A DNA stretch of 9,106 nt, taken from contig SVCR01000047.1 in assembly GCA_015058265.1 (NCBI GenBank), forward strand, positions 1 to 9,106, read 5' to 3'. Numbering within the stretch: the first letter of the stretch is position 1; every line of letters begins with the position of its first letter. Shown piece after piece: positions 1-6,107 of the stretch. The translations under genes were made by a program, and so were the position numbers. The stretch comes from Clostridiales bacterium (GTDB lineage Bacteria > Bacillota_A > Clostridia > Peptostreptococcales > Anaerovoracaceae). Below the pieces are notes generated by a model. That model had not been told where the DNA came from, made no database searches, and saw only the letters and a list, made by a program, of their open reading frames with translations.

Positions 1-304
1 CGGTCCGACAGGCGGATACATAGCCGGCTTTCTGATCTCAGCTCTTGCGATGTGGCTGATTGAAAAGCTTTTCGGCACAGGCATGATCACACTCGGGATC
101 TCCATGGTCATCGGACTGGTTGTTTGCTACGCATTCGGTACAGCATGGTTCATAGAAGTTTATTCTCTCAGAACAGGAGAAATCGGACTTGTTACCGCAT
201 TGGGCTGGTGCGTTATTCCGTATATCGTTCCCGACGCAATAAAAATCGGCCTCGCGCTTGTCCTTACGCGCAAGCTGAGGCCGATGATGATCAAACAGTT
301 GTGA
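1..304 (+). CDS. bioY: Biotin transporter BioY (substrate-binding S component), 3' part only
   Basis: This is the C-terminal 100 residues of an integral membrane protein whose start lies left of the window; the frame is open from base 2 to the TGA at 302-304. The visible part begins with GPTGGYIAGF, the signature loop of BioY proteins, and continues through hydrophobic segments containing CYAFGTAWF and DAIKIGLAL, which match the last BioY helices. BioY is the S component of energy-coupling-factor biotin importers. It captures biotin at the outer face of the membrane and works alone or with the EcfA/EcfA'/EcfT module. No ECF genes are in the window, so a shared module elsewhere is likely (inference). 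It is the only gene here on the plus strand and converges on trmL with a 36-nt gap. The family call is firm; the affinity for biotin is inferred from the family. Confidence 0.9.
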   Translation, partial: GPTGGYIAGFLISALAMWLIEKLFGTGMITLGISMVIGLVVCYAFGTAWFIEVYSLRTGEIGLVTALGWCVIPYIVPDAIKIGLALVLTRKLRPMMIKQL

Positions 305-340
305 CGTGCTCCGAGGCCCTTATGATCAGTTCAGGCTGCT

Positions 341-811
341 CTATTCCAGCCCCGGGAAGTCCAGTTGCCTCAGGGCTTCAAACAACACTATATTCGCCGC
401 ATTCGAAAGGTTGAATGACCTCAATCTGGTGTCTTTACTCATAGGTATCCTTATGGCGTGATCCTTATGAGCCTCGATCAGTTCACGCGGAAGACCTGCG
501 GTCTCGCGTCCGAACAGTATCATATCTTCATCCTGAAAGTCCGCTTCGGTATAGTATTTAGACCCTTTAGTGGTCGAAAGCCACATCCTGCGGCCTTCAT
601 ACTCCTTCATGAAATCCTCAAGACTCTCATGTATTTCAAGCTTAACAAAAGGCCAGTAATCCAGGCCGGCGCGTCTGAGACTCTTCTCATCCAGACTGAA
701 CCCAAGCGGTTTGACAAGATGGAGCACACTGTCTGTTGCTGCAGCACTCCTTGCAATATTCCCTGTATTAGGCGGTATCTCCGGTTCAACAAGAACTATG
801 TGTATTGCCAT
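341..811 (-). CDS. trmL: tRNA (cytidine(34)-2'-O)-methyltransferase TrmL (SPOUT family)
   Basis: The 156-residue protein has the compact single-domain size of TrmL (YibK). Family members methylate the 2'-OH of the wobble nucleotide 34 of tRNA-Leu species using S-adenosylmethionine, as a cytoplasmic homodimer. All three SPOUT motifs are visible: NTGNIARS at residues 15-22, LFGRETAGLP at 99-108, and the trefoil-knot cofactor loop IPM...RSFNLSNAANIVLFEALRQ at about 122-149. The end (LDFPG) also matches the family. The ATG at 811 is preceded by AAAGGA (820-825) with an 8-nt spacer. It follows the ClC gene by 71 nt in the same direction, with only a tiny 4-bp hairpin and no T run between, so cotranscription is plausible. 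I see no clear promoter of its own. The alternative, another SPOUT rRNA/tRNA methylase (TrmH type), is unlikely because TrmH-like enzymes are longer. Confidence 0.95.
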   Translation of the reverse strand: MAIHIVLVEPEIPPNTGNIARSAAATDSVLHLVKPLGFSLDEKSLRRAGLDYWPFVKLEIHESLEDFMKEYEGRRMWLSTTKGSKYYTEADFQDEDMILFGRETAGLPRELIEAHKDHAIRIPMSKDTRLRSFNLSNAANIVLFEALRQLDFPGLE

Positions 812-882
812 AAGGCGATTCCTTTCAATTGCGGGAAAGCTTCAATAAGACGTTGAATGTCCGGAGAAGCTCCTGCCGCATG

Positions 883-2547
883 TTATTTTTTAATTACTTT
901 CAGGCAGCGTTCTTCGATGATCTGCTCGACATCGGTTATATCTTTCTCACGCATCAGTATCTCAAGCTTATCACCTGCTCTGAGAATGGTGTGCCCATCA
1001 GGTATTATCTCTACACCATCCCTCACGACCGATACTATGAGTGTCCCGACAGGAAGGCCAAAGTCCATCACGCTCTTCCCGTCCATATACGACCCGACGT
1101 GTATGTCTGCGTCTACTACAGTCTTGCGGTCTCTGATGGTGAGGCTCCTTCTCTGGCTGCGCGCGTTCCTGCGGCTCCGCTCAAGGAGCTGAGTATATAT
1201 AGGCTTGGTGCCGGCGGCTTCAGCGATAAGATATGCGATCAGCGCCGAGAGCACCAGCGGCAGCAGGCAGGTAAAGTCCCCTGTCATCTCTGTGATCAGT
1301 ATAACGCCTGTGACCGGAGCTCTTACGATCGCTGAGAAATATCCGGCCATAGCTACTACTACAAGTGCGGTGATGTATCGCTGGTCGAAGCCCGCTAGTC
1401 CGAGGAGCCTGCTTATCATCCCTCCAGTCAGCGCTCCGAGGACCAGTAACGGAAGGAATATACCTCCCGGTGATCCCGATCCGAAGCTGGCAGTCGAGAA
1501 CAGGAATTTGATGATCAGCAGCGCCGCGAGCGCTCCGATCGTGAACTTGCCTGCGCTTATCTCTCCTACAAGGACGCTGCCGCTCCCGAGAGCATCAGGA
1601 CATATGAATATAAGGAGATACGCAAATGCGAAAGCGACCAGCAGCTTGCCGGCTGCGGCAGCTCTTATTCCGAACTTGTTCAGATGTGCGTCTGTGAGAT
1701 TGAAGGCGTGCCTGCGCGTCACAGTCTCTGATGCCCGGGCTGCAGACTTTCCTACTCGATCGAAAAGGTCCTGCATGAAGGCTATCGTCTTGTTATAAAG
1801 GATCCCGAACAGGCCCACAGCGATTCCTGTCAGTATCACGGCCCAGTAGTGTCTCAGAGGGATCCCGTGCTCAACATTGAAGCCGAATACCGGTGTCAGT
1901 CCGAATACATTTGCAGCAATGAATTCACTTGCTGCGCTGGCCGCCATGGTTGAGAGCAGGACTTCTGAAGAGAAGTTCCTGTGCAGTTCTTCGAGCGCGA
2001 ACAATGCGCCCGCGAGCGGCGCGCCGAATGCGGCCGAGAGGCCCGCTCCCGCCCCGCATGTTATCAGCAGCCGTTCCTCCGTGAGCAGTCGATGTCCGGC
2101 CCTGGCGACCCCCTTGCCGACCATCGCGCCGAGCTGGATGCTCGGCCCCTCTCGGCCGAGTGCCAGACCGCCGCCGATAGCAAGAGCGCAGCCTGTCATC
2201 TTGCAGACTATGACCCGCCACCAGCACATGTCCTTCTGCCCTCTCAGTTCAGCTTCTACCTGCGGTATGCCTGATCCCGCGATCTCCGGCTCCCTGTCCA
2301 GCAGGAAAGTGATGATCAGTATGAGGACCAGCATAACAGCAGCCGGGATGCAGGCATACAGCCCTCCCCGTGCCGCTGCGCCGGCCATGATCCCCCTCAG
2401 TGAATCGGCGCCGGTCAGCATAAGCCTGAATACGGAAACAAGGGCGCCCGTTATCAGCCCGATAAGGACGCCCTCCAATACAAGAGCATACTTGAAATGA
2501 TCTCTTCTCTTAAGATTCTCTACTGCGCTGTTCTGTTTATCGTTCAT
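883..2547 (-). CDS. ClC-type H+/Cl- antiporter with C-terminal RCK_C (TrkA_C) domain
   Basis: This 554-residue membrane protein carries every ClC ion-pathway signature. GSGIP is at residues 91-95, GREGP at 131-135 (gating Glu133), GSGSPGGIFLP at 356-366, and Tyr451 is in KPIY near the end of the membrane part. The pair Glu186-Glu187 in ALEELHR lines up with the internal proton glutamate of E. coli ClcA (E203 region). That favours a proton-coupled exchanger over a passive channel. The fluoride-type CLC signature is absent. After a basic linker (about 455-475, rich in Arg) the last roughly 70 residues (about 478-545) resemble an RCK_C/TrkA_C ligand-binding domain, common in Bacillota ClC proteins and presumed to regulate transport. 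The start ATG overlaps the stop of the DUF4230 gene as ATGA, with AAGAGG four bases upstream, so translation is probably coupled. Ion specificity is inferred, so I give no gene symbol. Confidence 0.93.
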   Translation of the reverse strand: MNDKQNSAVENLKRRDHFKYALVLEGVLIGLITGALVSVFRLMLTGADSLRGIMAGAAARGGLYACIPAAVMLVLILIITFLLDREPEIAGSGIPQVEAELRGQKDMCWWRVIVCKMTGCALAIGGGLALGREGPSIQLGAMVGKGVARAGHRLLTEERLLITCGAGAGLSAAFGAPLAGALFALEELHRNFSSEVLLSTMAASAASEFIAANVFGLTPVFGFNVEHGIPLRHYWAVILTGIAVGLFGILYNKTIAFMQDLFDRVGKSAARASETVTRRHAFNLTDAHLNKFGIRAAAAGKLLVAFAFAYLLIFICPDALGSGSVLVGEISAGKFTIGALAALLIIKFLFSTASFGSGSPGGIFLPLLVLGALTGGMISRLLGLAGFDQRYITALVVVAMAGYFSAIVRAPVTGVILITEMTGDFTCLLPLVLSALIAYLIAEAAGTKPIYTQLLERSRRNARSQRRSLTIRDRKTVVDADIHVGSYMDGKSVMDFGLPVGTLIVSVVRDGVEIIPDGHTILRAGDKLEILMREKDITDVEQIIEERCLKVIKK

Positions 2548-3245
2548 TCAGCCTCTTCTGCAGTTTCTTCGGCTGCATCACCGGACACTGCCTCATCTCC
2601 CGCCGCATCCGGAGCAGCTTCTTCGGTTTCTGCTTCTGCTTCGCTGTCTCCTTCAGCCGCTGCGGCAGTATCCGCCTTCTCACCCGCGAACTTAACGATT
2701 ATCTCGCGGTCACCTACTCCGTCCGCGAGAATGCCTTTGAATATGACCTCCGCTCTCTCGTCAGCCGCTTCGAGCAAGCCCTTCTTCTCAGCATTCTTCA
2801 TTGCAGCTTTCTTGGCCTCCTGAAGTGCTTTCTTGGTAGCTTCCTTGCGGTCTGTTTTGAACAGAGAGGTCTTGTTATCATAGAATTCCAGCGAATCAGG
2901 ATCTATGCTGACAGACAGGATCTCAGCCCTCGGAACAGTGACTGTAACTGCATCGTCAGTCACTTCTATCGACACCTCTTCCAGGTTGAAGCCTGCATCA
3001 ATTTCAGCCTCATATTTCATAGAGAATCCGTTCTTATTGATAAGAGGTATAGTCCCCTCTTTGAACTTCTCTATCCCTGTATAGTAATTCTTCTGAACGG
3101 TCAGCTCCGATGATTCCTCAAGCCTCTCCATCAAGCCCTTGGAATCGACATGAGGCTTGCTCTTCATCTGCATATAGAAGAGACCTCCCGCCATCAGTGC
3201 TGCCCCGATGATCAAAGCGATCACAATGCTCAACACTTTCTTCAT
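2544..3245 (-). CDS. DUF4230 family membrane-anchored protein with acidic Ala/Glu tail
   Basis: The 233-residue protein has an uncleaved-looking signal anchor at residues 3-25 (two Lys, then a hydrophobic stretch ending GGLFYM). A DUF4230-like domain follows from about 35 to 187, with features such as the ELTVQKNYYTGI stretch, VTVTVPRAEIL and EIIVKFAGE. The family's biochemical role is not known to me. The anchor implies the domain lies outside the cytoplasmic membrane. Residues 191-233 form a low-complexity tail of Ala, Glu, Asp, Gly, Thr and Ser with no Lys or Arg, probably disordered. I chose the ATG at 3245 over an in-frame GTG at 3251 because AAAGGA (3254-3259) is 8 nt from the ATG but only 2 nt from the GTG. 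The gene lies 64 nt after clpB, and its stop codon overlaps the ClC start (ATGA). That tight link suggests a function tied to the transporter or the envelope, which is inference only. Confidence 0.85.
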   Translation of the reverse strand: MKKVLSIVIALIIGAALMAGGLFYMQMKSKPHVDSKGLMERLEESSELTVQKNYYTGIEKFKEGTIPLINKNGFSMKYEAEIDAGFNLEEVSIEVTDDAVTVTVPRAEILSVSIDPDSLEFYDNKTSLFKTDRKEATKKALQEAKKAAMKNAEKKGLLEAADERAEVIFKGILADGVGDREIIVKFAGEKADTAAAAEGDSEAEAETEEAAPDAAGDEAVSGDAAEETAEEAE

Positions 3246-3253
3246 AGCCACGA

Positions 3254-3259
3254 TCCTTT
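3254..3259 (-). promoter_or_regulatory. Ribosome binding site deciding the DUF4230 start
   Basis: AAAGGA on the minus strand stands 8 nt before the ATG at 3245 and only 2 nt before the in-frame GTG at 3251. The spacing makes the ATG the better start and shortens the longest reading frame by two residues. Confidence 0.7.
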
Positions 3260-3269
3260 CTCTGATCCG

Positions 3270-3306
3270 TGATCATTTCTGATCAGCATCCCGGCATCGC
3301 TGCCGG
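3270..3306 (-). repeat. Two tandem hairpins with GNRA loops between clpB and the DUF4230 gene
   Basis: In the minus-strand transcript the 64-nt gap after clpB can fold into two adjacent stem-loops. The first is CCGGCA-GCGA-TGCCGG (3291-3306) and the second is TGATCA-GAAA-TGATCA (3270-3285). Both close on a GNRA-type tetraloop. No run of U follows either stem, so a classical Rho-independent terminator is not supported. They may instead protect or mark an RNA processing point between a strongly expressed clpB and the downstream genes, or simply attenuate weakly. The structure is read from sequence; the function is inferred. Confidence 0.5.
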
Positions 3307-3309
3307 ACA

Positions 3310-5901
3310 TTACTTACTGCTGTATGTCAGCTTCTCCCCGTCAGAATCTATAACCAGTTCCTGCCCGTCGACTACAGTTCCCCTTATGATACCTTCGGCG
3401 ATCTCGGTCTCAACATTCTTCTGCAGATAACGTTTGACCGGTCTCGCTCCGTAATGAGGATCATACGACTCATCAGTTATGAATGCAAGCGCTGCATCTG
3501 TCACAGTAAGAGTGATCTCTCTGTCAGCCAGCCTCTTGCGGATATCATCCAGCTGCAGGTCAATGATGCCCTTGATCTGGTCCTTAGTAAGAGGACTGAA
3601 CATGATTATATCATCAACTCTGTTGAGGAACTCAGGTCTGAAGTATTCTCTGAGCTGTGCTGTTACGGATTCCTTGACTTCTTCTGAAATAGTACCGTCC
3701 TCACTCATGTTATCGAGCAGATCATCGCTGCCGATATTCGATGTCATGATGACGATTGTATTCTTGAAATCTACAGTTCTGCCCTGATTGTCTGTCAGCC
3801 TGCCGTCATCAAGGAGCTGGAGCAGGATGTTGAAGACATCCGGATGAGCTTTTTCGATCTCATCAAACAGTATAACACTGTAAGGCTTCCTGCGTACAGC
3901 CTCGGTGAGCTGTCCGCCTTCATCATATCCTACATACCCCGGAGGCGCTCCTACAAGTCTGCTGACGGAATGCTTCTCCATGTATTCAGACATGTCGATA
4001 CGGATCATGTTCTTCTCGCTGTCGAACATGGCTTCGGACAAAGCCTTAGCGAGCTCCGTCTTGCCGACTCCCGTAGGTCCGAGGAAGATGAACGATCCGA
4101 TAGGTCTTCTCTCATCTTTCAGACCCGATCTTGCCCTCAGGATAGCATGTGAAACAGCCTGTATTCCCTCATCCTGTCCGATGACTCTCTTGTGTAGGAT
4201 ATCCGGGAACCTGAGCAGCTTGTCTCTCTCCGTCTCGACGAGCTTACTGAGCGGGATCCCTGTCCATGCGGAGATGACCTCAGCGATCTCATCTTCAGTA
4301 ACTTCTTCTTTGATCAGCCTGTCATCATCAGCACCCGGCACGGCAGCCTTCATGCTCTCAAGCTTGTTCTCAAGTTCAGGAAGAGCCCCGTATTCCAAAG
4401 CCGCCGCTTTGTCATAGTCATACTCTCTCTTGGCGTCCTCGATCTCGAGCTTCATATCTTCGATCCGCTTCTTGAGTTCCTTTGCCTCGAGGATCTCGCT
4501 CTTCTCGCTCTCCCATTGAGATTTCAGCGCTTCACTCTGAGACTTGAGCTCGGCCAGTTCTTTGTCCAGAGCCTCCAGCCTTGCCTTGGCACCCTTGTCC
4601 TCTTCCTTGCTGAGCGCCTGCTTCTCGATCTCAAGCTGAACTATCTTACGGGACATGCTGTCCAGTTCAGTCGGCATGCTGTCGATCTCGATCCTGCTCC
4701 TTGCCGCCGCCTCGTCCATGAGGTCGATGGCTTTGTCCGGCAGGAATCTGTCGCCGATATATCTGTCGCTCAATGTCGCACAGGCGACAAGCGCGCTGTC
4801 AGTGATCCTGACTCCGTGATGGATCTCGAATCTCTCCTTAAGACCTCTCAGGATGGAAATAGTATCCTCTACCGTCGGCGGATCTATAAGGACCTTCTGG
4901 AATCTCCTCTCCAGAGCAGCATCCTTCTCGATGTACTGTCTGTACTCGTCCAAAGTCGTAGCGCCTATGCAATGCAGTTCGCCTCTCGCGAGCTTTGGCT
5001 TGAGCAGGTTGCCTGCGTCCATGGAGCCTTCAGTTCTTCCCGCGCCGACGATATTGTGGATCTCATCGATGAACATGATGATATTGCCCGAAGACTTCTC
5101 GACTTCATTCAGTACAGCCTTGAGTCTCTCTTCGAACTCTCCTCTGAACTTTGCTCCCGCGATAAGAGAACCCATATCCAGAGCATAGATGGTCTTGTCC
5201 TTAAGTCCTTCAGGAACGTCTCCGTTGACTATCCTCTGAGCAAGGCCTTCGACGATAGCTGTCTTACCTACGCCCGGCTCGCCGATGATGATAGGATTGT
5301 TCTTGGTCCTTCTGGACAGGATCTGTATGACCTGTCTGATCTCTGCATCTCTTCCGATAACAGGATCCAGCTTGCCGTCCCTTGCCATCTCGACAAGATC
5401 TCTGCCGTATTTAGCGAGCACATCATAAGTGTCCTCAGGATTCTGGCTTGTGACTCTCTGATTTCCTCTGACCTTGCCGAGCGCCTGCAGGAAGTTCTCT
5501 CTCTCGATACCGTACTTGGCGAATATCTTGCCGCTGGCTGTATTCTTCTCTCCGATAAGTGAGAGATAGATATGCTCAACACTGATGTATTCGTCCTTGA
5601 ACTGCTCCGCGATGGTCTCAGCATCTGTGAAGATCTTGTTGAACCTTCTCGTGCCGTACATCCTGTCTGCAGCTCCGGTGACCTTAGGCATCCTGTCTAC
5701 TTCTCTCTGCACATCCGCAGTGATCAAAGCGACATCTACGCCCATGTCCGTCAGCAGTTTCGGGATCAGTCCGTCTTTCTGCTTGAGCAAAGCGAGATGG
5801 ACGTGTTCACCGTCCACCATCTGGTGGCCCTCAGCAGTGGCGATGTTCTGGCTGTCCAGCACCACCTGCTGAGCACTCTGTGTATATCTTTCTATATTCA
5901 T
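3310..5901 (-). CDS. clpB: ATP-dependent chaperone ClpB (Hsp100 disaggregase)
   Basis: This full-length (863-residue) Hsp100 protein extracts polypeptides from aggregates together with DnaK/DnaJ/GrpE in the cytoplasm, as a ring hexamer driven by ATP. An N-terminal Clp repeat domain covers about 1-145. The first AAA+ module has Walker A GEPGVGKT at 207-214, Walker B ending FIDE at 277-280 and the Arg pair in ALERRFQ near 332-333. A long charged coiled-coil middle domain, typical of ClpB, spans about 410-525. The second AAA+ module has GPTGVGKT at 608-615, the pore loop GAPPGYVGY at 651-659, Walker B VILFDEIE near 676-683 and sensor-2 GARPVKR at 818-824. No ClpP-docking IGF/IGL tripeptide loop is evident. 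This, with the middle domain, separates it from ClpA/ClpC/ClpX. The pore-1 aromatic is Phe ([10 protein letters not shown]) where E. coli has Tyr, a mild change. A perfect AAGGAGG lies 8 nt before the ATG. CIRCE upstream points to HrcA control. Confidence 0.98.
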   Translation of the reverse strand: MNIERYTQSAQQVVLDSQNIATAEGHQMVDGEHVHLALLKQKDGLIPKLLTDMGVDVALITADVQREVDRMPKVTGAADRMYGTRRFNKIFTDAETIAEQFKDEYISVEHIYLSLIGEKNTASGKIFAKYGIERENFLQALGKVRGNQRVTSQNPEDTYDVLAKYGRDLVEMARDGKLDPVIGRDAEIRQVIQILSRRTKNNPIIIGEPGVGKTAIVEGLAQRIVNGDVPEGLKDKTIYALDMGSLIAGAKFRGEFEERLKAVLNEVEKSSGNIIMFIDEIHNIVGAGRTEGSMDAGNLLKPKLARGELHCIGATTLDEYRQYIEKDAALERRFQKVLIDPPTVEDTISILRGLKERFEIHHGVRITDSALVACATLSDRYIGDRFLPDKAIDLMDEAAARSRIEIDSMPTELDSMSRKIVQLEIEKQALSKEEDKGAKARLEALDKELAELKSQSEALKSQWESEKSEILEAKELKKRIEDMKLEIEDAKREYDYDKAAALEYGALPELENKLESMKAAVPGADDDRLIKEEVTEDEIAEVISAWTGIPLSKLVETERDKLLRFPDILHKRVIGQDEGIQAVSHAILRARSGLKDERRPIGSFIFLGPTGVGKTELAKALSEAMFDSEKNMIRIDMSEYMEKHSVSRLVGAPPGYVGYDEGGQLTEAVRRKPYSVILFDEIEKAHPDVFNILLQLLDDGRLTDNQGRTVDFKNTIVIMTSNIGSDDLLDNMSEDGTISEEVKESVTAQLREYFRPEFLNRVDDIIMFSPLTKDQIKGIIDLQLDDIRKRLADREITLTVTDAALAFITDESYDPHYGARPVKRYLQKNVETEIAEGIIRGTVVDGQELVIDSDGEKLTYSSK

Positions 5902-5909
5902 TAGCGTAC

Positions 5910-5916
5910 CCTCCTT
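5910..5916 (-). promoter_or_regulatory. Strong Shine-Dalgarno of clpB
   Basis: AAGGAGG on the minus strand is a full match to the anti-Shine-Dalgarno core and sits 8 nt before the clpB ATG at 5901. It fixes the start and predicts high translation. Confidence 0.9.
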
Positions 5917-5969
5917 CCAAGAGTATCATTTTTTAACAATTTCATTCCTAAGACATCTTCTCATCAGTC

Positions 5970-6002
5970 GACCTCGTTGAGAGACGAGCCTCGTCTCAGG
6001 TC
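5970..6002 (-). other. Stem-loop in the clpB 5' leader
   Basis: In the minus-strand RNA, GAGACGA-GGC-TCGTCTC (5981-5997) forms a 7-bp stem with a 3-nt loop. It is flanked by a possible outer stem, GACC (5999-6002) pairing with GGTC (5970-5973). The element lies just downstream of the predicted transcription start and about 55 nt before the ribosome binding site. It does not cover the ribosome binding site, so a simple RNA thermometer is not evident. An mRNA-stabilising 5' hairpin is possible. The repeat does not match CIRCE or a CtsR heptad repeat. Confidence 0.45.
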
Positions 6003-6016
6003 TGTCTCCGAGAACT

Positions 6017-6045
6017 ATAATAATACAAACGAATACATTTGTAAA
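6017..6045 (-). promoter_or_regulatory. Predicted sigma-A promoter of clpB
   Basis: On the minus strand, -35 TTTACA (6040-6045) and -10 TATTAT (6017-6022) are separated by exactly 17 nt. Each box differs from the consensus at one position. The surrounding DNA is markedly AT-rich compared with the genes. Transcription would start near 6010, giving a leader of roughly 105-110 nt. The upstream edge lies 7 nt from the CIRCE operator, so HrcA bound there would flank rather than cover the core promoter. No better promoter was seen on this strand between ddl and clpB. Confidence 0.65.
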
Positions 6046-6079
6046 CAAAAATTTAGCACTCTCTTGACGAGAGTGCTAA
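6043..6079 (-). terminator. Possible intrinsic terminator of the murF-ddl unit, formed by the CIRCE repeat
   Basis: Reading the minus strand, the CIRCE repeat is a perfect 11-bp stem, TTAGCACTCTC / GAGAGTGCTAA, with a 5-nt loop (GTCAA). It is followed by ATTTTTGTTT. It lies 28 nt after the ddl stop codon. A stem followed by a T run is the form of a Rho-independent terminator, though the stem is only moderately GC-rich and the T run is broken by a G. No other terminator candidate lies between ddl and clpB. Confidence 0.4.
6053..6079. promoter_or_regulatory. CIRCE operator (HrcA binding site)
   Basis: The sequence is TTAGCACTC - 9 nt - GAGTGCTAA, a complete match to the CIRCE consensus in both arms and in spacer length. 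HrcA binds CIRCE to repress class I heat-shock genes in Gram-positive bacteria. It stands about 150 nt before the clpB start and 28 nt after ddl. Given the gene order, the regulated gene should be clpB and any cotranscribed genes downstream. Here the symmetry extends two further bases into the spacer on each side, making an 11-bp palindrome arm. CIRCE is classically found at groESL and the hrcA-dnaK operon; placing clpB under it occurs in some lineages. Confidence 0.95.
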
Positions 6080-6107
6080 CAAAATTTCTTATTTTTTCTT
6101 TACCCTT

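Noticed and set aside
883..2500. Several plus-strand frames opposite the ClC gene
   Set aside because: They are Ala/Ser/Pro-rich translations with no family features, while the minus strand encodes all ClC signatures.
3291..3306. The hairpin after clpB as a Rho-independent terminator
   Set aside because: No run of T follows the stem on the minus strand.
4516..5562. A 348-codon open frame on the plus strand
   Set aside because: It lies wholly opposite clpB, whose domains are intact. Its product has no recognisable motif. It is a shadow of clpB codon use.
3310..5901. ClpC or ClpA in place of ClpB
   Set aside because: The long coiled-coil middle domain and the lack of a ClpP-binding loop point to ClpB.
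5981..5997. The palindrome GAGACGAG-C-CTCGTCTC as a second heat-shock operator
   Set aside because: It matches neither CIRCE nor the CtsR repeat. It fits an RNA stem in the leader better.
6064..6092. A plus-strand promoter using TTGACG in the CIRCE spacer as -35
   Set aside because: The -10 at 17 nt (TCTTAT) is poor and there is no gene on that strand for it to serve.
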